Assembly: GCF_000379965.1 (NCBI RefSeq)
Contig: NZ_KB904327.1
Location: forward strand, 496,001 to 560,000
Reading direction: 5' to 3'
DNA: 64,000 nucleotides
Origin: Hoylesella nanceiensis DSM 19126 = JCM 15639
GTDB taxonomy: Bacteria; Bacteroidota; Bacteroidia; Bacteroidales; Bacteroidaceae
Under the pieces are notes generated by a model that was given only the letters and a program-made list of their open reading frames with translations, had not been told where the DNA came from and ran no database searches. Shown here piece after piece: positions 1 through 7,571 of the stretch (position 1 is the stretch's first letter; every line of letters begins with the position of its first letter). A program made the position numbers and the translations under genes.

Positions 1-952
1 GGTGTTGTGTTTCGTCTAATTGCTTACGCAAATTAGCCATTTCTTGGCGCAAATCACTCACATTTCCACGTAGTTCGTAAAGAATTTTATACAGAATCTC
101 ACGTTCACTTTCATACGAGTGAGATCCATTTTTTGATATTGGAGCTAGCTCTGTGCTTTCAGGGTCCTCTGGAATGAATTGAGTTAAAGCCTTTGCATCA
201 ATTTCTCTTTCAGTACTAAGCACCGACATTTGTTCCGTTATGTTTTTAAGCTGTCTTACATTTCCTGGCCACTTATAACGCAACATCATTGCCTTTGCAT
301 CTTCTGTCAATGTTATTTTAGGCAAATGATAGGTTTCTGCCATCTGCATAGCAAACAAACGGAAGAGTAAAAGTATATCATTTCCTCGATCTCTTAATGG
401 TGGAATTTGAATAGGAATGGTGTTTAAGCGATAATAAAGGTCTTCTCTGAATCGTCCTTCACTAATTGCTTTACGCATATTTACATTAGTTGCAGCAACT
501 ATGCGCACATCGGTTTTTAATATTTTTTGCCCTCCTACTTTTATATACTCACCTGTTTCAAGAACTCTCAACAATCGAGCTTGAGTAGCAATGGGCAACT
601 CTCCCACTTCATCTAAGAAGATTGTACCCTTATTTGCGATACCAAAATAGCCTTCACTTTCGCCAATTGCGCCTGTAAAAGAGCCCTTTTCGTGTCCAAA
701 AAGCTCACTATCTATTGTACCTTCAGGTATCGAACCACAGTTTATTGCAAAGTATTTCTCCCTGCGTCGTGTTGAGTTATCATGAATAATGCGTGGAATA
801 ATTTCTTTACCCACACCACTTTCACCAATAATAAGCACAGAAAGATCGGTAGATGCAACCTGCAAAGCCACATCTAAAGCCCTATTTAAGCCATCACTAT
901 TACCAACAACATTATAGCGTTGTTTTATATTTTGCAAATCTGAAGTGTTCAT
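1..952 (-). CDS. Sigma-54-dependent transcriptional activator (AAA+), partial
   Basis: The gene reads leftward and runs off the left edge; about 317 N-terminal residues are present. The protein starts directly with the AAA+ module: Walker A GESGVGKE (about residues 43-50), the sigma-54 contact loop GSFTGA (90-95) and Walker B with IFLDEVGELP (about 111-120). There is no receiver, GAF or PAS domain ahead of it, so control by a separate partner, or by expression alone, is inferred. After the ATPase a charged helical stretch begins; the HTH domain would lie outside the window. Such proteins hydrolyse ATP to remodel RNA polymerase carrying sigma-54. A TAatTTTG box 7 bp before the ATG suggests a leaderless transcript. 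Confidence 0.93.
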   Translation of the reverse strand, partial: MNTSDLQNIKQRYNVVGNSDGLNRALDVALQVASTDLSVLIIGESGVGKEIIPRIIHDNSTRRREKYFAINCGSIPEGTIDSELFGHEKGSFTGAIGESEGYFGIANKGTIFLDEVGELPIATQARLLRVLETGEYIKVGGQKILKTDVRIVAATNVNMRKAISEGRFREDLYYRLNTIPIQIPPLRDRGNDILLLFRLFAMQMAETYHLPKITLTEDAKAMMLRYKWPGNVRQLKNITEQMSVLSTEREIDAKALTQFIPEDPESTELAPISKNGSHSYESEREILYKILYELRGNVSDLRQEMANLRKQLDETQH

Positions 953-959
953 TTTGTTA

Positions 960-967
960 CAAAATTA
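960..967 (-). promoter_or_regulatory. -7 box of the sigma-54 activator gene
   Basis: CAAAATTA on the plus strand reads TAATTTTG toward the gene, matching TAnnTTTG. Only 7 bp separate it from the ATG at 952. No clear -33 TTTG is seen. Confidence 0.55.
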
Positions 968-1111
968 CGCATTTTATTTGAATTAGAGATTTAGAATATA
1001 GGTCTTTTTCTCTTTTTTAAGAGAAGAAATTTTAGCTATGTTCACATATACAAATGTAAACACTCTCCTATATTTCGCTAAGAAACCAAATCTAAATCTC
1101 TGCGGAAAGCT

Positions 1112-2017
1112 CTACCCTAACAATATTCCAAGAGAGAGTAACAAGCCATAAATAAAGATGTTTCGAGCCGTTTTCCCCAAGACTTTATTTAATTCTTTTC
1201 CTTTATCAATGGTCTTCATTTCGATAAAGGTAGATATATGAAAAGGTAAAAACAATAGTGGTAAAAGACAAGCCATGAGGTTTGAATGAATAAGGAACAA
1301 ACCTCCAAGTAATAAGACTGCTACTCCTATTCCACAATACAAAACCAATGTATTTTTCTTACCAATGTAAACCACCAGTGTTTTCTTTCCTGCAGCCTTG
1401 TCATTATCTATATCTCTGAAGTTATTTACAATCAAAAGTAAATCTATTACCAATCCACAATTAATAGCAGAAACAACTACATCTAGATTAAATATCGTAG
1501 AGCCAGGTAGGGCAACTAGATAATATGTAGCTAAAACTGGAACCAATCCAAAGAATACTAAAACAAGAACATCACCTAATCCCCAGTAAGATAAATGTGT
1601 TGTATATAGGAAACAGAAGACAACACATGCTAATCCTAGAAGAATAAGCTGATAACCTCCGAAGAAAATAAGGGGAAATCCAATTGCACTCGCTATAATT
1701 GTGGTTAGAATTATTGCATGAAACATACTTCTAGGTTTTATCCAACCTTGGGCACAAGCACGCTTAGGGCCTAATCGAGTTTCGTTATCATTACCTCGTT
1801 TAAAATCGAAATAATCATTAATAAAATTCGCATCAATCTGCATAACAATAGCAAATGCAAAACAAAGAACCAGTGGTAGTGTATTTACATCGTGTCCTCC
1901 ATGCACAAAAGCCCATGCAGCTCCAATACAAACGGGAATTATTGCACTGATCAAAGTTTTGGGACGAGTGGCAAGTAGCCATGCTTTCCAAGAGTTCTCT
2001 GCTATTCTCTGTTCCAT
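1112..2017 (-). CDS. menA: 1,4-dihydroxy-2-naphthoate polyprenyltransferase
   Basis: UbiA-family integral membrane prenyltransferase of 301 aa, the usual MenA length. It attaches the polyprenyl tail to DHNA in menaquinone synthesis. Both aspartate-rich motifs that bind Mg-diphosphate are visible: NDYFDFKRGND near residue 67 and FRDIDNDKAAGKKT near residue 200. About eight hydrophobic segments follow in the order expected. It stands alone, divergent from an HD-domain gene, with no other men genes nearby. Its promoter interlocks with that of the neighbour and its -7 box ends 7 bp before the ATG. Other UbiA enzymes are possible, but the spacing and motifs fit MenA best. Confidence 0.9.
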   Translation of the reverse strand: MEQRIAENSWKAWLLATRPKTLISAIIPVCIGAAWAFVHGGHDVNTLPLVLCFAFAIVMQIDANFINDYFDFKRGNDNETRLGPKRACAQGWIKPRSMFHAIILTTIIASAIGFPLIFFGGYQLILLGLACVVFCFLYTTHLSYWGLGDVLVLVFFGLVPVLATYYLVALPGSTIFNLDVVVSAINCGLVIDLLLIVNNFRDIDNDKAAGKKTLVVYIGKKNTLVLYCGIGVAVLLLGGLFLIHSNLMACLLPLLFLPFHISTFIEMKTIDKGKELNKVLGKTARNIFIYGLLLSLGILLG

Positions 2018-2021
2018 AATA

Positions 2022-2052
2022 TTGCAAAAATAAACATTTAATTGTATATTTG
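2022..2052 (+). promoter_or_regulatory. Promoter of the HD-domain gene, interlocked with menA promoter
   Basis: TTG at 2022-2024, a 20-bp spacer, then TATATTTG at 2045-2052. The -33 of each divergent promoter abuts the -7 of the other, so the two share the same 35 bp. The TTG at 2050 that opens the longest reading frame lies inside this -7 box and cannot be the translation start. Confidence 0.75.
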
Positions 2053-2056
2053 CAAA
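2025..2056 (-). promoter_or_regulatory. menA promoter
   Basis: On the minus strand a TTTG (2056-2053) is followed after 20 bp by TATTTTTG (2032-2025), a full Bacteroidetes promoter. The -7 box ends 7 bp before the menA ATG, so little or no leader is left. Confidence 0.75.
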
Positions 2057-2073
2057 ATAATAACGGCAGATTT

Positions 2074-2700
2074 ATGAGCAGTAGAGAGGTAAACTTAGAG
2101 CTAATGTCATTTGTAGAAACCAACATTCTTCCACAATATAATGACCTTGAATCACATCACGGGTTAAGTAAAATTCTAAACATAATAAAGCAGAGTTTAC
2201 AGCTTGCAAGAGTCACAACGGCCGATATCAACATGGCTTATACTATTGCTGCGTATCATGATTTAGGACTAAATGGGCCTAAAGCGATACACCACATCAC
2301 AGGAGGAAAAATATTATCTAAAGACGCCCGCTTACTAAATTGGTTCTCAAAAGAACAAATTACAACCATGAAAGAGGCCATTGAAGACCATAGAGCATCG
2401 ATGGCTCATGCCCCAAGAAGCATATATGGTTGTATTATTGCTGAGTCTGTGCGAGATTTAACTCTGGAAACGGTATTTAAAGACACTATAACTGCAATTC
2501 GCCTTCAATATCCCAACGCTACAAAAGAAGAGGTATTTAGATATTTCAAGAAACATATCACTGCCAAATATTCTGTTAATGGCTACATTCGTTTATGGAT
2601 TCCTAACTCTAATAACGCAAAGGGACTAAGCGAAATAAGACGTGTTATTGAATCGGAAGTAGAGCTTCAGAATACTTTTAATCACTACTTTGATTTATAA
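2074..2700 (+). CDS. HD-domain phosphohydrolase
   Basis: A 208-aa soluble protein with the metal-binding pattern of the HD superfamily: His28/His29, the doublet His62-Asp63 in AAYHDLG, further histidines in IHHITGG (73-74) and His106 in EDHRAS. HD proteins usually hydrolyse phosphate esters of nucleotides; the substrate cannot be told from sequence. The ATG at 2074 is chosen because the upstream TTG sits in the promoter. It is single-cistron, divergent from menA and convergent with rprY, with a 22-bp repeat array directly after its stop. Confidence 0.8.
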   Translation: MSSREVNLELMSFVETNILPQYNDLESHHGLSKILNIIKQSLQLARVTTADINMAYTIAAYHDLGLNGPKAIHHITGGKILSKDARLLNWFSKEQITTMKEAIEDHRASMAHAPRSIYGCIIAESVRDLTLETVFKDTITAIRLQYPNATKEEVFRYFKKHITAKYSVNGYIRLWIPNSNNAKGLSEIRRVIESEVELQNTFNHYFDL

Positions 2701-2707
2701 ACCCTAA

Positions 2708-2817
2708 ACAGCAAAACGAAATAGCATTGACTTTGAATTGTAATAACAATGCTTTTAGAATACAAACACAGTGAGTTTATAATATAAAAAGATGCTTTTT
2801 AAAGGATAGAGGCAAGC
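2708..2817. repeat. 22-bp-period degenerate repeat array A
   Basis: Five units start at 2708, 2730, 2752, 2774 and 2796. The first three end in CATTG, CAATG and CAGTG and carry an A-rich centre; units 4-5 are weak. It lies between the HD gene stop and the rprY terminator (convergent genes). The general consensus, CTWTTACATTG followed by CAAAAGCATTG, is shared with seven other arrays in the window. Confidence 0.7.
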
Positions 2818-2866
2818 CTTCAAGGAAGAAACAGAATACATATATTTTCTAATATATCTACAAAAG

Positions 2867-2900
2867 AAAAGAGCTTGATATGTGTTTATCAAGCTCTTTT
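2867..2900 (-). terminator. Terminator of rprXY
   Basis: A perfect 14-bp stem (AAAAGAGCTTGATA and its complement) with a 6-nt loop. The stem ends in four T in either direction. Confidence 0.85.
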
Positions 2901-2906
2901 ACTTTA

Positions 2907-3605
2907 TTAATCTTGTTCGGGAGTAATAAGTTTGTATCCCTTACCATGAATATTAATGATTTCTATTTGATCATCATCTTTCAAATGCTTACGCAATTTG
3001 GTAATATAAACGTCCATTGAACGAGCATTGAAATAATTATCGTCAATCCAAATAGTCTTCAAAGCAAAGTCACGTTGCAAAATTTCGTTTGCATGTGAGC
3101 AAAGTAAAGCCAACAATTCATTTTCTTTTGTAGTAAGCTTTGTTTGCTTATCGCCAATAGTTAGCAATTGCTTCTGTGTATCGAAAGTAAATCTACCGAT
3201 GTTATACAATGTACTTTCTTTGTTTTTCTTGCCATGTACACGACGTAGAATTGCTTCAATACGGAATACCAACTCTTCCATAGAGAATGGCTTGGTGATA
3301 TAATCGTCTGCACCAATCTTGAAACCTTCTAAGATATCCTCCTTTAATGTCTTTGCAGTAAGGAAAATAATAGGCATTTCTGCATTCGATTGTCTTATCT
3401 CTTGTGCAAGAGTGAAACCATCTTTTTTAGGCATCATCACGTCAAGCACGCAAATATCAAACTTACTTTTCAAAAATTCTTTATATCCAGCTTCACCATC
3501 TGGGCAAAGAGTTGCTGCGTAACCTTTTGCTTGTAGATATTCTCTAAGCAACATTCCTAGGTTTTCATCGTCTTCACACAATAGGATTTTTAATTTGTCT
3601 TCCAT
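2907..3605 (-). CDS. rprY: OmpR/PhoB-family response regulator RprY
   Basis: 232 aa with a receiver domain (about 1-120) and a winged-helix DNA-binding domain (about 135-230). The acidic pocket is Glu11-Asp12-Asp13, the phospho-acceptor is Asp55 in VLDVMMPKKDG, and the conserved Lys105 is in ITKPF. The C-terminus carries the usual MDVYITKLRKHL recognition region. It directly follows rprX with 5 bp between them, as in Bacteroides and Porphyromonas, where RprY binds stress and metabolic promoters. The name rests on similarity to RprY as I remember it and on the pairing. Confidence 0.87.
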   Translation of the reverse strand: MEDKLKILLCEDDENLGMLLREYLQAKGYAATLCPDGEAGYKEFLKSKFDICVLDVMMPKKDGFTLAQEIRQSNAEMPIIFLTAKTLKEDILEGFKIGADDYITKPFSMEELVFRIEAILRRVHGKKNKESTLYNIGRFTFDTQKQLLTIGDKQTKLTTKENELLALLCSHANEILQRDFALKTIWIDDNYFNARSMDVYITKLRKHLKDDDQIEIINIHGKGYKLITPEQD

Positions 3606-3610
3606 AATTT

Positions 3611-5170
3611 TTAATTTTTAATTATTGGTAATTTAATTGTAAATGTCGTTCCCTTTCCATATTCACTCTCAACAGTTATTTCACCACCATTGATGTCTAC
3701 AATCTGCTTAACGTATGCAAGTCCTAATCCAAAGCCTTTCACGTCGTGCACATTGCCTGTGTGAACACGGTAGAATTTATCAAATATTTTTTTAAGATTA
3801 TCTCTCTTTATTCCTAAACCAGTATCTCTTATTGAGAGCATAATGGCATCTTCTTCATTCCAAGTCTTCAAGAAAACATCGAGCGGAGTATCGGGTTTAC
3901 GATATTTAACCGCATTATCTAGAAGATTGAAAATTACGTTTTGGAAGTGCATCTCATCAACATATACCGTTGAATCAACCGCCTCTACCTCTGTATATAT
4001 CTTTCCTCCTGTATGCTCTACACGCAGAGTAAAGGTGTTTGCAATATTATAAACCATCTCATTTAAATCCAGTTCTTTAGATTTATAGATAGCTCTATTC
4101 TTGTCAAACATAGACATCTGAAGTACTTTCTCAACCAAAAAGCGTAGGCGTTTCGACTCATCATTAATCACAGTCCCTATGTGTTTAAGCATAAGTGGAC
4201 TTTTACCTATCGACTCATCATTAAGCATCTGAGCTGCGAGTGAAATGCTCGAGATGGGCGTTTTCAACTCGTGAGTCATATTATTGATAAAGTCATTCTT
4301 CAGTTCAGTGTACTTTTTCTGTCTGAATATGATAACTATCGTAAATATAAATGTGATTAATAGCACCACAGTAAATATCAACGATGGAATTACAAACCAC
4401 ACAGAAGAGTAAATATACTTATCCATTTCAGGGAAATGAATACGCACAATACCTATCTTTGCCTGTGGATCATTCCTAAACAGAACTTGAGAATAGCTAT
4501 ATTCTTCACCTGCATCACTATAATCGGGGCATCGATATACTTCTCGTCCATCTTGAGTTGAAACAATGAAATGATAAGGAATGTCTATTCCATAATTCAT
4601 TAATTCAGCCTTAAGGTCTTGATCTAGAAGCTTAAAGTTAATTCTTTCCTTCAACGGTTTCTCTGAAGCTGAATAAAGTATTGAGTAAACAACCTCGTCA
4701 AGTAAGCCTTTCTGATAAATGTATCTACTCTTTACTAATTCCTGAAACGACCTTGATGCCTCTGTTATAGAATTCTTATCTCTACCCAAAATCATTCCCT
4801 TTGGAATTTTTGAGGGGCGTATTGTTATCGTCTTTAACTCGAATGAAGAATAAACTGTTCCGTCTTTGCCTGTAACCGAGTATTGATGAGAATGCTGAAT
4901 GGCTTTTCCTCCTTTCTTAGATACCGCATTTATCGAATCTCGAATAAAGGCTTTACGCTCTGTTTCGTTTATATCTTTTTCAAGATAACGCAACGTTTCA
5001 TTGAGTTCTAAATTCTTTGAGGCTTGATATAAAGCACGATTCACCGATTCGTTGAATTGCTCTTTCTTCATTTGCACCATTCGTTGCATGTATTGCAACT
5101 GCAAAAAGAGTAGTGCAAGGAAAGAAAATCCCATGATAACTGCTATTATTCCTATCGTCCTCTTTTTCAT
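3611..5170 (-). CDS. rprX: Sensor histidine kinase RprX
   Basis: 519 aa. There is a TM segment at about 5-25, a periplasmic sensor region to about 255, a second TM at about 256-282, and then the kinase core. The phospho-acceptor is His300 in NMTHELKTPISS. The N box is FNLLDNAVKY, the G1 box IRDTGLGIK, the F box KIFDKFYR and the G2 box GFGLGLAYV, all intact. It would phosphorylate RprY, encoded 5 bp downstream. The TATATTTG box ends only 5 bp before the ATG. The signal peptide-like first helix makes this start secure. Confidence 0.9.
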   Translation of the reverse strand: MKKRTIGIIAVIMGFSFLALLFLQLQYMQRMVQMKKEQFNESVNRALYQASKNLELNETLRYLEKDINETERKAFIRDSINAVSKKGGKAIQHSHQYSVTGKDGTVYSSFELKTITIRPSKIPKGMILGRDKNSITEASRSFQELVKSRYIYQKGLLDEVVYSILYSASEKPLKERINFKLLDQDLKAELMNYGIDIPYHFIVSTQDGREVYRCPDYSDAGEEYSYSQVLFRNDPQAKIGIVRIHFPEMDKYIYSSVWFVIPSLIFTVVLLITFIFTIVIIFRQKKYTELKNDFINNMTHELKTPISSISLAAQMLNDESIGKSPLMLKHIGTVINDESKRLRFLVEKVLQMSMFDKNRAIYKSKELDLNEMVYNIANTFTLRVEHTGGKIYTEVEAVDSTVYVDEMHFQNVIFNLLDNAVKYRKPDTPLDVFLKTWNEEDAIMLSIRDTGLGIKRDNLKKIFDKFYRVHTGNVHDVKGFGLGLAYVKQIVDINGGEITVESEYGKGTTFTIKLPIIKN

Positions 5171-5175
5171 ATTGG

Positions 5176-5207
5176 CAAATATACGACAAAGAGTAACACT
5201 TTAACAA
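5176..5207 (-). promoter_or_regulatory. rprXY promoter
   Basis: On the minus strand TTG (5207-5205), 21 bp, then TATATTTG (5183-5176). The box ends 5 bp before the rprX ATG at 5170. Confidence 0.6.
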
Positions 5208-5236
5208 CATAACGTTAATAAAATGCTTTATATTTT

Positions 5237-5302
5237 ATTATGTTAACAAAATACATTGATTTAATTTCAAATATACAATTATCTATCTTATAAAAGCTCT
5301 AT
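5237..5302. repeat. Possible ninth 22-bp-period array (weak)
   Basis: Three 22-bp blocks start at 5237, 5259 and 5281. Block 1 ends AAAATACATTG, block 2 ATATACAATT and block 3 has AAAAGC. They keep the register of the other arrays but are very degenerate. They lie between the rprX promoter and the pabA stop. Confidence 0.35.
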
Positions 5303-5875
5303 TTAAACAAATAAAGAAATCCAATTAGACATCATCTTCTCTCCTTGAGGCGTCAAAATACTCTCTGGATGAAATTGTATTCCACATATATTATAATAGG
5401 TATGCTGCAATCCCATTATAATATGATCATCGGTTTGGGCAGTAATTTTTAAAGAATTAGGAAGACTTTCGCTATCAACAGCCCAACTATGATAACGCCC
5501 TACGGATATTTTTGAGGGCATTTCACGAAAAAGAACATTGCTATTATCTACCGAAAGCAGTGAAGTTATACCATGAAAGACATCATTTAAATTGTATAAT
5601 TGTGCTCCAAAATATTGCGCAATAGCTTGATGCCCCAAACAAATACCAAGAATTGACTTCGTTTGAGCATACTTTTCTAATAAAGAAGTAATATTGGGAT
5701 AATCTAAAGGCAAACCAGGGCCAGGACCAATAATGAGTTTTTGATAATTATCTAAAAGATTTATATCTAAAGAAAGACTATCAAATACATCTACTCCACT
5801 CCCCGTTTGTTCAATTAAATATTTGATGTTATAAGTAAACGAGTCGTGATTATCTATTAGAGCAATGTTTTTCAT
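5303..5875 (-). CDS. pabA: Glutamine amidotransferase subunit of aminodeoxychorismate/anthranilate synthase
   Basis: A 190-aa class I glutamine amidotransferase of the TrpG/PabA type. Visible are the oxyanion region GPGPGLP (50-56), the nucleophile Cys79 in GICLGHQ, and His169/Glu171 in FHPES. The N-terminal LIDNHDSFTYN block is typical. It supplies ammonia to a chorismate-binding partner, either for folate (PabB) or tryptophan (TrpE); no such partner is in the window. It lies 15 bp downstream of a TrpF-like gene, which would hint at tryptophan, but that protein looks catalytically changed. The choice of pabA over trpG is therefore tentative. Confidence 0.75.
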   Translation of the reverse strand: MKNIALIDNHDSFTYNIKYLIEQTGSGVDVFDSLSLDINLLDNYQKLIIGPGPGLPLDYPNITSLLEKYAQTKSILGICLGHQAIAQYFGAQLYNLNDVFHGITSLLSVDNSNVLFREMPSKISVGRYHSWAVDSESLPNSLKITAQTDDHIIMGLQHTYYNICGIQFHPESILTPQGEKMMSNWISLFV

Positions 5876-5890
5876 TCTTTCAACAGCTGC

Positions 5891-6586
5891 CTATCTTGCT
5901 AACACCTGCTGTAAAGATTGTAGCTTTTCAATATCTTTTAAACCTTCTTCTGTTTCAATTTCAGCATCTACATTCAATCCCAAGAAAGCTTCATTCTTTA
6001 TTTCTTTTAAGGCATTTACTACGCTTTCGTCAGCAGCCCCACCAACAAAGAAAGGAAGAGAAGATGCAAAGTTATTCAAAGCTTCAACTGTTTTTGAAAT
6101 CTCTTGAGATACTAATAAAGTGGGATTGAGTTTAAAAAATATCATATCGGCATGACCTCCAAAAGGCAAAGCCTTATCGAGTTCATCGTAAGAATTTACC
6201 TCTATTGTTTTTATAACGTCTAAAGATGGAGCAATATCACCTATAACTGTAGTTTTTAAATTGTCGATCATCACTGTATTTTCATCACCATTTAGTTGAA
6301 CTCCATTAAGTTTAAAGTTATAGATACGTGTGATTATGTTTTGAGGCATATCGTCTTTAAATACTCCAAAGACCTTTACATTGGCAAAAGATAGAATGTC
6401 TTTATTTTTCTTTATGGCATCAACTTGAAGAGAACTGTAGTCTGGCTGTATTCCACTATTAGAAGAATACATCTTTACAAAACGTGGATTTCCTTTTTCA
6501 AAGTTTAATCCAATCATTGCAACACCTTGTTCTATCACGGCACGAATATTCTCTTTTTCGTACACTCCGCACACCTTTAATATCAT
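5891..6586 (-). CDS. Divergent TrpF-like (phosphoribosylanthranilate isomerase family) protein
   Basis: A 231-aa TIM-barrel protein. It keeps the TrpF start: KVCG with Cys6 in the place of the general base, and Arg35 in NPRFV where TrpF has the substrate-binding Arg. It also keeps the VFGVFKDD and VQLNGDE strands (TrpF has VQLHGDE) and a GLNVDAEIETEEGLKD tail. Missing are the catalytic Asp of the LLDT strand (here FFKL) and the GGSGxxFDW phosphate loop. The isomerase reaction is thus doubtful. It may be a relic or have a new ligand. It sits 15 bp upstream of pabA and has its own promoter. Confidence 0.65.
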   Translation of the reverse strand: MILKVCGVYEKENIRAVIEQGVAMIGLNFEKGNPRFVKMYSSNSGIQPDYSSLQVDAIKKNKDILSFANVKVFGVFKDDMPQNIITRIYNFKLNGVQLNGDENTVMIDNLKTTVIGDIAPSLDVIKTIEVNSYDELDKALPFGGHADMIFFKLNPTLLVSQEISKTVEALNNFASSLPFFVGGAADESVVNALKEIKNEAFLGLNVDAEIETEEGLKDIEKLQSLQQVLAR

Positions 6587-6648
6587 AAAACGTTATTTTG
6601 TCCTTTGAAATTTACTTACTTTTATCTCTATCAATAATGATATTAATG

Positions 6649-6656
6649 CAAAGATA
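6649..6656 (-). promoter_or_regulatory. -7 box of the trpF-like/pabA unit
   Basis: CAAAGATA reads TATCTTTG toward the gene, 62 bp before the ATG at 6586. No convincing -33 is seen. Confidence 0.5.
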
Positions 6657-7513
6657 TAGTGTTTATTCTAAAATAAAGAGGATTAATGCAAGATTTTTAA
6701 GGATGGAGATTATAACCAAAGGGATAATTTACACTTTATTTATACTTGAAAACATTATCATATTTGTATAACCAAGATTACTAAAACTAGATCAAAGAAT
6801 ACATCTATTTTATATATAAAATCATCACATAACACAAATTCAACAAGCATAATAACCTTTATATACTCAGCTAATTCATCTCCAACTTCATCAAACCTTT
6901 TTCCTTCTTCTATCCTACTCTATACTCATCATAAAACAAGTGGCAAATAGTTATAGATGAATATGATTTCCTCCTCTCAATAAAAGCATAACTTTTACAT
7001 CACAATAACATTGCTTTAACCCTCTAATATCAATGCTTTTAAAGGTCAAAAGCAGTACTTTTAAATTTGAAATAAAATGGCATGGAAATAATATTTAATA
7101 AGAGTAGAAAATGAAAGTGGTAAATAAAGAATTACTTCGACAATAAAACATACTTTTCTCAATAATGAAAAAGATAAGTTGAAGTATTCTTTTACAATCA
7201 AGAATGAACCTAAACAGAAAATAACTGATAAGAAACTACGTTATAAAACTCTAAAACAGAATACATATAGATGATGATTCCACTCATAAAGTACGCAACT
7301 CCAACAGCCTATTTAGACATCATTATAAAGTAAGAAAAATCATATTTCTATTATAAATAGTAAACGTAACCTCCCCCCTCTTTTAATCATTTTATGAATT
7401 ACAAAATATAGTTTAAGTATATATTTATATTAAATCAACTTATACATTGGATTTAAATAAGTTACAAAAGTACAGCAACAGTCCATTAAAGAGAGTATTA
7501 AAACAACGAAAAT
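6657..7513. other. Gene-free stretch with repeat array and orphan -7 box
   Basis: I see no credible gene between the trpF-like promoter and the patatin terminator; only very short frames are present. The region holds repeat array B (6992-7079) and, just past the patatin terminator, CAAAAGTA at 7465-7472, which reads TACTTTTG leftward. That box could start an untranslated RNA toward 6660. A C/T-rich run occupies 6870-6930. Confidence 0.5.
6992..7079. repeat. 22-bp-period degenerate repeat array B
   Basis: Four units start at 6992, 7014, 7036 and 7058. All begin CTTTTA or CTTTAA. Units end CATTG, CAATG, CAGTA and AAATG. Spacing is exactly 22 bp with no slippage. Confidence 0.8.
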
Positions 7514-7541
7514 GGGACCCAAAGGAAACCTTGAGTCCCAC
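7514..7541 (-). terminator. Terminator of the patatin gene
   Basis: Stem TGGGAC/GTCCCA with a partly paired interior. On the minus strand it is followed by TTTTCG and then a T-rich stretch. Confidence 0.7.
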
Positions 7542-7571
7542 TATTATATCTTAAAGAACAAAGAATTATTA

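Noticed and set aside
2050-2073. TTG start of the HD protein
   Set aside because: It lies within the -7 box TATATTTG. The same reasoning removed the TTG starts at 8480 and 35709.
5865-6129. Plus-strand reading frames across the trpF-like gene
   Set aside because: They are antisense shadows of a recognisable gene on the other strand and have low-complexity Ser/Phe content.
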